A DNA stretch of 13,196 bases from contig JAFOMB010000223.1 of assembly GCA_017419065.1 (NCBI GenBank), positions 1-13,196 on the forward strand, read 5' to 3'. This document shows positions 5,798 to 12,724 of this stretch, one piece after another. The stretch's first letter is position 1; each line of letters begins with the position of its first letter. A program made the position numbers and the translations under genes. The stretch comes from Erysipelotrichaceae bacterium. Its GTDB lineage: Bacteria > Bacillota_I > Bacilli_A > Erysipelotrichales > Erysipelotrichaceae. The notes below the pieces were generated by a model that saw only the letters and a program-made list of their open reading frames with translations, was not told the origin of the DNA and made no database searches.

Positions 5798-7662
5798 GTT
5801 TTCCTTCTGTCCTCTTCTATTCTCTGTAAGAACGAACGGATATCGATGCGCAGGCTCTCCTTCAGCTGCAGGTTGGAACCCTGGCTGACGAAGATGTCAT
5901 CGATACCGAAGACGGTGATATTTGTCATGATGCCCTTCCGGTTCATGAATTCGAGGATCTCATCGCCGAGTCCGCCTTTGAGGATGTCGGCCGTATAGAC
6001 ATAGACCGGCTTGTTTCTATGGAATATCTCTTCCAGCATGTCTTCATCGACCGGCTTGAGATATCTGGCATTCACTAAGGTATAAGGAAGATTGTTTTCA
6101 CTGATCAGTTCTTCGATCTTTCCGACATCTTCCCCATAGGTGATGATGATGGCCTCTTCATCTACATTATTGACACAGATCTCCCATTTTCCTACCGGGA
6201 TCTCTTCAAAATGAGATACTTTTTCAAATCTCGCATTGCCTTTCGGATAACGGATCATGAAAGGATGTTTTGTATGGGAAGCAGTATAGAGAAGATTTTG
6301 TATCTCCCGGGAGTCCTTTCCCTGGGCGATGATCATGTTTGGAAGAGAGCGGCCGTAGGCGATGTCGAAGACACCGTGATGGGTCTCGCCGTCTTCCCCT
6401 ACCAGTCCGGCTCTGTCGACGCCGATGATGCACGGCAGATCCATACGGCAGAGGTCCTGGCTCAATTGATCGTATCCTCTCTGCAAGAAGGAAGAGTAGA
6501 TCGAAAGGAACGGGTGCTTGCCGGAAAGAGAGAGCCCTGCCGCAAAGGAGACCGCATGGCCTTCCGCGATGCCGCAGTCAAAAGCCCTGTCCGGATATTC
6601 CGCAAAGACCCGGCCCAGATGGGAACCGGTGATCATGGCCGGAGTGATGGCGACGATGTCTTTGTTGTCCTTCATGAGTTCAAAGACCGTATCGGCCACA
6701 ATGGCGCTGTAGGAGGCATAGCCTTCCGGGACTTCATTGAGAAGCTTTCCGCTGGCGATGTCGAAGCGGGAGACGCCGTGCCACTTTCCGGTGATATCTT
6801 CTTCCGCATAGCGGTAGCCCTTCCCCTTCGTCGTGACGCAATGCACCACACACGGTCCTTCCTTCTTTCGGGCCACTTCAAAGGCCTTGAGAAGCTGCGG
6901 GATGTCGTGTCCGTCCACCGGTCCGATATAGTCGATGTCGAATTCCCGGAAGATCCCGGAATCCACGACAGAGCGCTTGATGGAGTCCTTGAAGTTGTGA
7001 ATGGACTGGATGATGGCCGTACCGTTTTTCACGTTGCGCAGCGCGCTTTTCACGTTGTCCTTGAGACTGTTGTAGGAAGTGGAGTTCCTGAGCTTTGCAA
7101 AGCTTCTGGTCAGAGCGCCGACATTTCTGGATATGGACATGTTGTTGTCATTGAAGATGATGATGAGTTTCTTCTTCTCATCGCCGATCTCATTGAGCGC
7201 TTCCAGGGACAGACCGGTATTGAGAGCGCCATCTCCGACCACGGCGATGACCTGATAATTCTCATGATTCAGATCTCTCGCAATAGCCATGCCCAGGGCG
7301 GAAGATAATGCTGTAGAGGAGTGTCCTGCTTCAAAACAGTCATAGACGCTCTCTTTTCGCTTCTGGAAGCCGGAAAGACCTCCGAACTGGCGGAGGGTAG
7401 GAAAATCTTTCGCGCGTCCTGTGAGGATCTTATGGACGTAGGACTGATGTCCCACATCGAAGAGGATCTTGTCTTCAGGGGCGTTGAATATCTTATGGAG
7501 TGCGATCGTCAGTTCGACGACCCCGAGGTTTGAGGCGATATGTCCGCCGGTCTTTGAAAGAGAGGATATGAGAAAACTGCGGATCTCTTCCGCGAGTTCT
7601 CTGCACTCTTCCTCATTCATCTGTTTTAAAAACGACGGATCACGGATGTCTTCTATTTTCAT
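5791..7662 (-). CDS. dxs: 1-deoxy-D-xylulose-5-phosphate synthase
   Basis: A 623-residue thiamine diphosphate enzyme of normal length for Dxs. It condenses pyruvate with glyceraldehyde 3-phosphate, the first step of the MEP route to isoprenoids, and the product also feeds thiamine and pyridoxal synthesis. Visible motifs are GGHIASNLG (His41), DVGHQSYVHKILTGR (69-83), the diphosphate-binding GDGALNTG...NDNNMS (143-176), the cofactor-activating Glu367 in GIAEGHAVSFAAG, and VGEDGETHHGVFD (421-433), followed by the transketolase C-terminal domain. It follows the ispA stop by 2 bp, with only AGGT as an SD site, so coupling to ispA is likely. Pairing with ispA places the first and a late step of isoprenoid chain building under one transcript. 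No missing catalytic residue was seen. Confidence 0.96.
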   Translation of the reverse strand: MKIEDIRDPSFLKQMNEEECRELAEEIRSFLISSLSKTGGHIASNLGVVELTIALHKIFNAPEDKILFDVGHQSYVHKILTGRAKDFPTLRQFGGLSGFQKRKESVYDCFEAGHSSTALSSALGMAIARDLNHENYQVIAVVGDGALNTGLSLEALNEIGDEKKKLIIIFNDNNMSISRNVGALTRSFAKLRNSTSYNSLKDNVKSALRNVKNGTAIIQSIHNFKDSIKRSVVDSGIFREFDIDYIGPVDGHDIPQLLKAFEVARKKEGPCVVHCVTTKGKGYRYAEEDITGKWHGVSRFDIASGKLLNEVPEGYASYSAIVADTVFELMKDNKDIVAITPAMITGSHLGRVFAEYPDRAFDCGIAEGHAVSFAAGLSLSGKHPFLSIYSSFLQRGYDQLSQDLCRMDLPCIIGVDRAGLVGEDGETHHGVFDIAYGRSLPNMIIAQGKDSREIQNLLYTASHTKHPFMIRYPKGNARFEKVSHFEEIPVGKWEICVNNVDEEAIIITYGEDVGKIEELISENNLPYTLVNARYLKPVDEDMLEEIFHRNKPVYVYTADILKGGLGDEILEFMNRKGIMTNITVFGIDDIFVSQGSNLQLKESLRIDIRSFLQRIEEDRRKTC

Positions 7663-7664
7663 AA

Positions 7665-8489
7665 TTACCTGTTCTTCAGGGAATAGATCAGCTTCTTGAA
7701 AGCTGCAGGTTCAAAATCGGCGTCTTTGAGATAGTCAGAGAGATCTTCAAATTCCTTTTCAATGATCTCTTCCAGTTCACTTCTATCATACAACGCGATG
7801 GCGCTCGGCTTCTCGTTTTTGAGATCCGAGAGGGATTTTCCCATCTCCTCTTCCGAACGGATGATGTCGAAGAGGTCATCCTGATTCTGGAAGATCACGC
7901 CGATGCGGTTGCCTAATTCTTTATAGTAGTCTTCTCTGTCCTCCCCGCGGAGATACATCGCAAACAGACACGCGATCTTGAAGAGACCGCCGGTCTTGTT
8001 GACCTGGATATCATAGAGTCTCTTCTGATCGAGCTCCGGGATCTTCGTGGTGATGTCGAGCAGCTGCCCGTACACCATGCCCTTCATACCGGCATAATCG
8101 CTTAAGGCCTTGACCATCTTCGCACGCACATCAGCCGGATAATTGCTTCCCGCAATGACCCCAAAGGAATGTGTCAGTAAGGCATCTCCGGCTAATATGG
8201 CGATATCTTCGCCAAAGGCCTTGTGCAGGGTCGGCTTTCCTCTTCTCAGATCATCGTTATCCATGGCCGGCAGATCATCGTGAATGAGCGAATAGGCCTG
8301 GACCATCTCCAACGCCAAAGCACACGGATAGGCTCTTGATTCCTCTATCCCCATCCCTTCACAGAGTGAAAAGATGAGACGCGGGCGGAAACGCTTGCCT
8401 CCATCCATCGCATAGACCATGGCCTCCTTGATGACATTGTCTTCAAAGGTGTCGAAATAGGAGCGGATGTAGGATTCAAAGTCACTCAT
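7665..8489 (-). CDS. ispA: Short-chain polyprenyl diphosphate synthase (farnesyl type)
   Basis: A trans-prenyltransferase of 274 residues from the ATG at 8487-8489, which overlaps the xseB end as ATGAGTGA and starts MSDFESYIRSYF. An upstream in-frame ATG at 8526-8528 would add 13 basic residues wholly inside xseB and is unlikely. Landmarks are GGKRFRPRL (30-38), the first aspartate-rich motif HDDLPAMDNDDLRRG (Asp71, Asp72, Asp77), GQLLDI, NKTGGLF, and the second motif NQDDLFD (Asp204, Asp205, Asp208). It adds isopentenyl diphosphate units to allylic diphosphates, giving farnesyl diphosphate for undecaprenyl and quinone chains. Chain length (C15 versus C20) is not certain from sequence. At 274 residues it is a little shorter than common IspA, and the tail is degenerate but intact. 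Confidence 0.9.
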   Translation of the reverse strand: MSDFESYIRSYFDTFEDNVIKEAMVYAMDGGKRFRPRLIFSLCEGMGIEESRAYPCALALEMVQAYSLIHDDLPAMDNDDLRRGKPTLHKAFGEDIAILAGDALLTHSFGVIAGSNYPADVRAKMVKALSDYAGMKGMVYGQLLDITTKIPELDQKRLYDIQVNKTGGLFKIACLFAMYLRGEDREDYYKELGNRIGVIFQNQDDLFDIIRSEEEMGKSLSDLKNEKPSAIALYDRSELEEIIEKEFEDLSDYLKDADFEPAAFKKLIYSLKNR

Positions 8490-8679
8490 CTTCGTGGTCC
8501 TTATTGATCTCTTCGATCTTCTTTTCAAAGTTCTGCAGCTGTTTCTTCAGCTTTCTCGAGAGTTCGAGTCCTTCTTCATAGAGGGAGATGCTTTCATCCA
8601 TATCGGTCTCCCCTGCTTCCAGTTTCTCGACGATCTCTTCCAGTCTCTTCATCTGATCTTCGAATTTTTCTTTTGCCAT
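8482..8679 (-). CDS. xseB: Exodeoxyribonuclease VII small subunit
   Basis: A 65-residue, highly charged helical protein with the XseB signature FEDQMKRLEEIVEKLEAGE followed by DESISLYEEGLELSRKLKK. Several copies wrap around one XseA chain to form exonuclease VII, which degrades single-stranded DNA from both ends into short oligonucleotides. Its ATG comes one base after the xseA TGA, and the SD-like GAGGTG overlaps the xseA end, so the subunits are made together. Its own stop overlaps the ispA start by 8 bp. Length and position beside xseA leave little doubt. Confidence 0.93.
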   Translation of the reverse strand: MAKEKFEDQMKRLEEIVEKLEAGETDMDESISLYEEGLELSRKLKKQLQNFEKKIEEINKDHEDE

Positions 8680-8680
8680 A

Positions 8681-9997
8681 TCACACCTCTTTGACTTCGG
8701 CTTTCACAGCGCCGTCCTTCATTCTCACTTCGATCTCATCCTGTACAGAGAGATCTTTCTTTGACAGGATGATCTTCCCGTCTTTATAGATGAGGGAGAA
8801 TCCCCTCTTCAATACATTTTCCGCGGAATAGGCTTTGATGAGCGTGGAGTATCTCCTGAGTTCCGTATTCCACCAGATCCTCTTCTTCTCTTCTGCCGTA
8901 TGGATGCGCAGTTCCTTCTCCTGTAAGAGATGGAAGAAGCGCTCCAGGGAGATCTTCAGGCTGTGATCCATGGAGGAAAGAGACAGGTCGATCTTCTTTT
9001 CCGCTTCCCGGAATACTGAAGAAGTACCCTTGAGTCTTTCCAGCAGATAGTCGAAGGTCAGCTCCCGGCTTTCAATGATGGAAAGAGGCTGCAGGAAGGT
9101 CTTGGAGGAAAGCAGTTTCTTCAGGGAATCCTTCTGTTCCATGATCTTTTCTTCCATCAGGGAAGCCAGCGTATCTTCATAGGTCTCGATGTCTTCCAGG
9201 ACATCGTCGATATCCGGTGTGATGAGCTCGACAGCCGCTGTCGGTGTCGCCGCCCGCAGGTCAGCCACAAAGTCAGCCAGGGTGAAGTCCTGTTCATGGC
9301 CGATCCCGCTGACGAGGAAGGTCTTCAGGGAATAGATGGTCTTGACGAGTCCTTCATCATTGAAACAGAAGAGGTCTTCAAAAGAGCCGCCTCCCCTGGC
9401 CAGGATGATGGCGTCATATCCTTTCTCATCGGCGATGAGAAGGTTTTCGATGATATCTTCCGGAGCTTCGATGCCCTGTACCAGGACCGGATAATAGTCG
9501 ACTTCCGTCAGAGGCCACCTTCTCCGGAAGCCTCTTTTGATATCGGACATGGCCGCGGAATTCTCTCCAACGAATACCGCTATCCTCTCTGGATAAATAA
9601 ACGGCTGTTCTTTTTTATGGGAAGCATCGAAATAGCCCTCTTCCAGGAGCTTTTTCTTGAGTGCTTCATATCTTTGATACAGCATCCCCAGTCCATCTGC
9701 TTCCATGCGGGAGACATAGAGCTGCAGCTGTCCGCTCTTCTCAAATAAGGACACATTCCCGACTACCAGCACCTTGTCTCCGTTCTTCGGCTCAAAACGC
9801 AGCGTCGTCGTATAGGACCGGAACATGGCGCAGGAGATCTGGGAGTACTCGTCCTTCAGGGTAAAATAAAGATGACCACTGCTGTGGCGGTGGTAATTGG
9901 AGATCTCTCCGGTCACTTCTACTCTTGTCAGTCTGTCATCGGCATCCAGTTTTCTCTTCAGATAAGAGACCAGCGTGGATACGCTCAGGGCATTCAT
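8681..9997 (-). CDS. xseA: Exodeoxyribonuclease VII large subunit
   Basis: A 438-residue catalytic subunit, within the family range of 400-460. An N-terminal OB-fold (about 5-105, with VEVTGEISNYHRHSSGHLYF) binds single-stranded DNA. The catalytic region carries ARGGGSFEDL and GIGHEQDFTLADFVADLRAA, the conserved Gly-rich and His/Asp motifs of XseA. A long helical segment (about 260-380) is the expected docking platform for XseB. The enzyme trims single-stranded DNA in repair and in removal of trapped topoisomerase complexes. Its start overlaps the nusB stop as ATGA (4 bp), a classic coupling arrangement, and xseB follows after 1 bp. Confidence 0.95.
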   Translation of the reverse strand: MNALSVSTLVSYLKRKLDADDRLTRVEVTGEISNYHRHSSGHLYFTLKDEYSQISCAMFRSYTTTLRFEPKNGDKVLVVGNVSLFEKSGQLQLYVSRMEADGLGMLYQRYEALKKKLLEEGYFDASHKKEQPFIYPERIAVFVGENSAAMSDIKRGFRRRWPLTEVDYYPVLVQGIEAPEDIIENLLIADEKGYDAIILARGGGSFEDLFCFNDEGLVKTIYSLKTFLVSGIGHEQDFTLADFVADLRAATPTAAVELITPDIDDVLEDIETYEDTLASLMEEKIMEQKDSLKKLLSSKTFLQPLSIIESRELTFDYLLERLKGTSSVFREAEKKIDLSLSSMDHSLKISLERFFHLLQEKELRIHTAEEKKRIWWNTELRRYSTLIKAYSAENVLKRGFSLIYKDGKIILSKKDLSVQDEIEVRMKDGAVKAEVKEV

Positions 9998-10365
9998 AAA
10001 TTATCCAGCACTCCGTTGATGTACTTATAGGCGTCTTCATCGGAATATAAGTGCGATATATTGACAGCCTCATCGATCACAACGGCTTTATCGGCAATCC
10101 CCAGACGGTATTCGCTGAGAGCTTCCAGCAGAATGGCCTGATCGACGAGATTGAGACGGTCAAAAGTCCATTTCTTCAAACGGGCTCCGATCTCTTCGAT
10201 ATACTGATCTTCGTGAGCTTCGATATCCAGCATGATCTGCAGGATGTAGTCGTCGGAGATGTCATCTTCGAAGACGTTGGCAAAAGCAGAGCGTACATCC
10301 TTCTTGAGAAGCAGATGCTGGTATAGCGCAAATACGACCTGTTCACGGGTTTCGTGGCGATTCAT
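9994..10365 (-). CDS. nusB: Transcription antitermination factor NusB
   Basis: A 123-residue all-helical protein, somewhat shorter than E. coli NusB (139). It opens MNRHETREQVVFALYQ, matching the family pattern RxxARExxxxALYQ, and ends LGIADKAVVIDEAVNISHLYSDEDAYKYINGVLDNL, the conserved C-terminal helices. NusB with NusE (ribosomal protein S10) binds boxA RNA and supports rRNA transcription antitermination. The start is secure: the frame has a stop seven codons upstream, no other start codon lies between, and the N-terminal helix is conserved from residue 3. There is no SD site, and a -10 box ends only 6 bases before the ATG, so the mRNA is probably leaderless. It is the first gene of the eight-gene operon, an arrangement (nusB-xseA-xseB-ispA-dxs-recN) widespread in Bacillota. 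Confidence 0.93.
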   Translation of the reverse strand: MNRHETREQVVFALYQHLLLKKDVRSAFANVFEDDISDDYILQIMLDIEAHEDQYIEEIGARLKKWTFDRLNLVDQAILLEALSEYRLGIADKAVVIDEAVNISHLYSDEDAYKYINGVLDNL

Positions 10366-10371
10366 GAAACT

Positions 10372-10380
10372 ATTATAACA
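10372..10380 (-). promoter_or_regulatory. Extended -10 promoter of the nusB operon (leaderless)
   Basis: On the minus strand, TGTTATAAT is an exact extended -10 element (TGn plus TATAAT). It is followed by AGTTTC and the nusB ATG. Transcription starting the usual 6-8 bases past the -10 box would begin at or within a base or two of the start codon. No good -35 box is seen at 16-18 bases. The sequence around the ATG has no SD match. Confidence 0.75.
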
Positions 10381-10395
10381 TCAATATAAGTCCAG

Positions 10396-10404
10396 TGCTA
10401 TAAT
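10396..10404 (+). promoter_or_regulatory. Extended -10 promoter of the DUF5662 gene (leaderless)
   Basis: On the plus strand, TGCTATAAT is an exact extended -10 element, followed by ACTTTAC and ATG at 10412. ATAACA at 10375-10380 (18-base spacer, 4 of 6 matches) may act as the -35 box, and it overlaps the opposing nusB -10 box. There is no SD site. The two -10 boxes point away from each other with 21 bases between them, so polymerase should occupy only one promoter at a time. Confidence 0.72.
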
Positions 10405-10411
10405 ACTTTAC

Positions 10412-10984
10412 ATGGATGAAATGAGCTTTTTCAAACGTCTCAAAGGACACTTTACGACCATCACGACCCACAAGCTGGAAGTCCAGCGTCTGTGTTTCAA
10501 ATGCGGTCTTATGAAGCAGGGCCTTCTTCATGATCTGTCCAAATACACGCCTTCGGAGTTCTCTGCCGGGGTGCGTTTCTATCAGGGCTACCGCTCCCCT
10601 ATCGACAGGGAGAAGGAAGTAAAGGGCTACTCCTTCGGCTGGCTCCATCACAAGGGAAGAAATCCCCATCACTGGGAATTCTGGACAGACCGGGACAGGA
10701 CAACACCGACGCTGATCGTCTATCCGATGCCTTTCAACTATGTCTTGGAATCTGTCTGCGACAAGATCGCGGCTTCCAAGATCTATGGAAAGGAGAAGTA
10801 TCATGACGGCTATGCCTATGACTTCTTTCTGAAGGGGCTGGACAGGAAAACCATGCATGAAAAGACGGCCAGGCAGATCGGCGAACTGCTCTGCTACTTA
10901 AAGGACAACGGTGAAGAAAAAGCTCTCGCATATTACCGGGAGCTCTATCATAAGTGGAAAAAAGATCATTCCTTTGAGATCTAA
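10412..10984 (+). CDS. DUF5662-like protein with HD-type histidine motifs, function unknown
   Basis: A 190-residue soluble protein with no signal peptide or membrane segment. I recognise the pattern of the uncharacterised DUF5662 family: CFKCGLMKQGLLHDLSKYTPSEF (motif at 28-50; His40-Asp41), then FYQGYRSP, then WLHHKGRNPHHWEFW (77-91; His79, His80, His86, His87). The paired HD and HH motifs resemble a metal-binding, HD-hydrolase-like fold, but no substrate is known and the catalytic role is inference. The assignment comes from memory of the family pattern, not from a search. It is divergent from nusB, starts with a probable leaderless ATG, and its stop overlaps the convergent dCMP deaminase by 4 bp. 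Codon use is like its neighbours, so recent transfer is not indicated. It is a single-gene unit. Confidence 0.75.
   Translation: MDEMSFFKRLKGHFTTITTHKLEVQRLCFKCGLMKQGLLHDLSKYTPSEFSAGVRFYQGYRSPIDREKEVKGYSFGWLHHKGRNPHHWEFWTDRDRTTPTLIVYPMPFNYVLESVCDKIAASKIYGKEKYHDGYAYDFFLKGLDRKTMHEKTARQIGELLCYLKDNGEEKALAYYRELYHKWKKDHSFEI
10958..10982 (-). terminator. Weak terminator candidate for the dCMP deaminase unit
   Basis: On the minus strand, AGATC / GATCT (5-bp stem, 10-base loop) runs into six T residues. It starts inside the stop codon of the dCMP deaminase gene and lies within the end of the convergent gene. The stem is short and has only two G-C pairs, so it may be a poor terminator or a chance structure. 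Confidence 0.33.
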
Positions 10985-11478
10985 CAGATCTTCTTGTGTT
11001 CTTCCGAAGGCTCGACTTCCAGGTCGAGTTTTACTTTGTAGTCGAGCTGGACGAGTTCCACACCGGCAGCTGTCAGCATCCGCTTGGACACTTTTACGCC
11101 TTCGGTATCCGCGTACTTGTCGGATTCATAGACGATCTTTCTGATGCCGGACTGGATGATGGCCTTGGCGCATTCGTTGCATGGAAACAGGGATACGTAA
11201 AGGATGCAGTCTTTCAGGGAACGCGGGGAATTGAGGATGGCGTTGACTTCCGCATGGACGACATAGGCATACTTCGTATCCATGAAGCCCCCTTCTCTTC
11301 CCCAAGGGAATTTCTTATCGTCTACGCCTCTTGGAAAGCCGTTGTAGCCGATCGATACGACCTTCTTGTCCTGATCGACGATACAGGCACCGACCTGTGT
11401 ATTCGGATCCTTGGATCTCATGGCGGAGAGATGGGCCAGGCCCATGAAGTATTCATCCCAGGTGATGATGCGTCCCAT
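10981..11478 (-). CDS. dCMP deaminase (ComEB-like)
   Basis: A 165-residue zinc deaminase. The first zinc motif is HAEVNAI (His75, with Glu77 as proton shuttle) and the second is PCNECAKAII (Cys100 and Cys103). The GYNGFPRGVDD segment at 44-54 is typical of deoxycytidylate deaminase and separates it from cytidine and tRNA adenosine deaminases. The enzyme turns dCMP into dUMP for thymidylate synthesis. In the family it is activated by dCTP and inhibited by dTTP, but allosteric residues cannot be confirmed here. The same family is called ComEB in competence operons; no comEA or comEC gene is visible, so a competence role is not implied. GAGGAGG sits 8 bases before the ATG, 16 bp after the rhomboid stop. 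Its 3' end overlaps the convergent gene. Confidence 0.9.
   Translation of the reverse strand: MGRIITWDEYFMGLAHLSAMRSKDPNTQVGACIVDQDKKVVSIGYNGFPRGVDDKKFPWGREGGFMDTKYAYVVHAEVNAILNSPRSLKDCILYVSLFPCNECAKAIIQSGIRKIVYESDKYADTEGVKVSKRMLTAAGVELVQLDYKVKLDLEVEPSEEHKKIC
11011..11032 (+). terminator. Intrinsic terminator of the DUF5662 gene, inside dCMP deaminase
   Basis: The stem CTCGAC / GTCGAG with loop TTCCAG is followed by TTTTACTTT, reading rightward, 27 bases past the DUF5662 stop. The same bases encode LDLEVE near the C-terminus of the convergent dCMP deaminase. The GC-rich 6-bp stem and T tract make it plausible, though it may also reflect the coding constraint. Confidence 0.5.
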
Positions 11479-11494
11479 ATGCTGTTTCCTCCTC

Positions 11495-12724
11495 TTATTT
11501 GAACGACTGATACGCTCTGATCAGCGCTTTTTCCAGATAGTTGACGGTATTCTGCATACCCAGATTCCGATAGATCCCGATGACATCCATATCCGTTCCC
11601 GGATAGAAGTCCAGGGTCGTAGCCGAATAGAATTTATACGTCAGCCCCGCGATGAGCACGAAGCACAATAACAGCGCCGGGACCTTTTCTTTTTTATCGG
11701 TCTTGAGATAGTGCTCGAAGAGGAATCCCATGATAGCCCCGCCGAGATGGGCCTGCCAAGCCACGGTCGGATAGAAGTTGATGGCCAGATTGATGATGAT
11801 GAGCGGATAGAGCCTCTGCATCGCATAGATCCCGCCCTTGGCTGTCTCCATGATGTAGATGATCATGAGGCCATAGAGTCCTCCCGAGATGCCCACTTTC
11901 AACGGCGAAGCGGACATGATGCCGGCGGTCAGAGATCCGCAGAGGATCGATAAGATAAGAGCCAGCAGGAAGTTCAGATGGCCGTACTTGGATTCCACAT
12001 AGGAACCCAGGAAGTAGAGCGAATACATGTTCGAGAACAGATGCATGACGCTGCCGTGCGAGAATGCCACTGTCAGCAGACGGTAGAATTCGTGTAAGCC
12101 CAGCGTGAACGGTTTATAGTCTGCTCCTAAGACGATATAGGAAGCGGAAGCGTCGAATTTCGAAGAGAGATAGAGATAGACGAGGAAGCTGAGGACGCAG
12201 AGGATCATGATCACCAGGGTGCAGAGATTCTTTCTTCCCCTGAGGTCATACCACTTCTTCCGGTTCTTTCTCGAGAGTATCGCGTTGCGGTTGATGTCTT
12301 CAAAGATGGACTTGATCTCCTGGGAAGGATCAGCCACCGGATGGATGACGTTCCGGATACCCGGAAAGATATTATCGACGTTGACGCCGCTGAAGTAGTC
12401 CTGGTCCAGACAGATCGTGGAATACTCCTCGTGATCGCTGACTTCTCCCTTTCCGATATGGATATCGAGGAAGGTCGGCTCATCGATGAGGACCTGGGAG
12501 GCGATAGAGCGGATGCACAGGGAAAGTCTGTCGAGGTCATAGTCGACAGAGTCCATGGAGGCCATCGTGATGCGGATGATCGGATAGACATTCGTATCCC
12601 GGTTGACCATCCAGATCTCATCAGACTTGACGTTTCCCTTCATGACGATGCCCTTATAGCCATGGGTCAGAGTCAGATAGGACATCACCTGATAGAGTTT
12701 GTAGACATCCGGTCTATTGGACAT
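11495..12724 (-). CDS. Rhomboid-family intramembrane serine protease
   Basis: A 409-residue membrane protein with a soluble N-terminal part (1-160) of unrecognised fold, then about six hydrophobic segments (near 167-187, 213-240, 250-270, 276-293, 304-340 and 349-365). Catalytic features are His228 and Asn232 in HLFSNMYSLYFLG, the nucleophile Ser280 in VGISGGLYGL, and the catalytic His326 in AWQAHLGGAIMG. Rhomboids cut single-pass membrane proteins within or near the membrane. The layout of a soluble N-domain plus rhomboid core resembles Bacillus GluP (YqgP), but the C-terminal tail here is only about 45 residues, so the TPR region seen in GluP is largely absent. The start overlaps the RluA-family gene end by 11 bp, with AGGGG about 9 bases upstream, so coupling is likely. 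Substrate is unknown. Confidence 0.9.
   Translation of the reverse strand: MSNRPDVYKLYQVMSYLTLTHGYKGIVMKGNVKSDEIWMVNRDTNVYPIIRITMASMDSVDYDLDRLSLCIRSIASQVLIDEPTFLDIHIGKGEVSDHEEYSTICLDQDYFSGVNVDNIFPGIRNVIHPVADPSQEIKSIFEDINRNAILSRKNRKKWYDLRGRKNLCTLVIMILCVLSFLVYLYLSSKFDASASYIVLGADYKPFTLGLHEFYRLLTVAFSHGSVMHLFSNMYSLYFLGSYVESKYGHLNFLLALILSILCGSLTAGIMSASPLKVGISGGLYGLMIIYIMETAKGGIYAMQRLYPLIIINLAINFYPTVAWQAHLGGAIMGFLFEHYLKTDKKEKVPALLLCFVLIAGLTYKFYSATTLDFYPGTDMDVIGIYRNLGMQNTVNYLEKALIRAYQSFK

Noticed and set aside
6211..7308. 365-codon plus-strand frame opposite dxs
   Set aside because: Antisense to the complete, clearly conserved dxs gene. The translation is rich in Asp, His, Gly and Arg, as expected from reading biased codons backwards.
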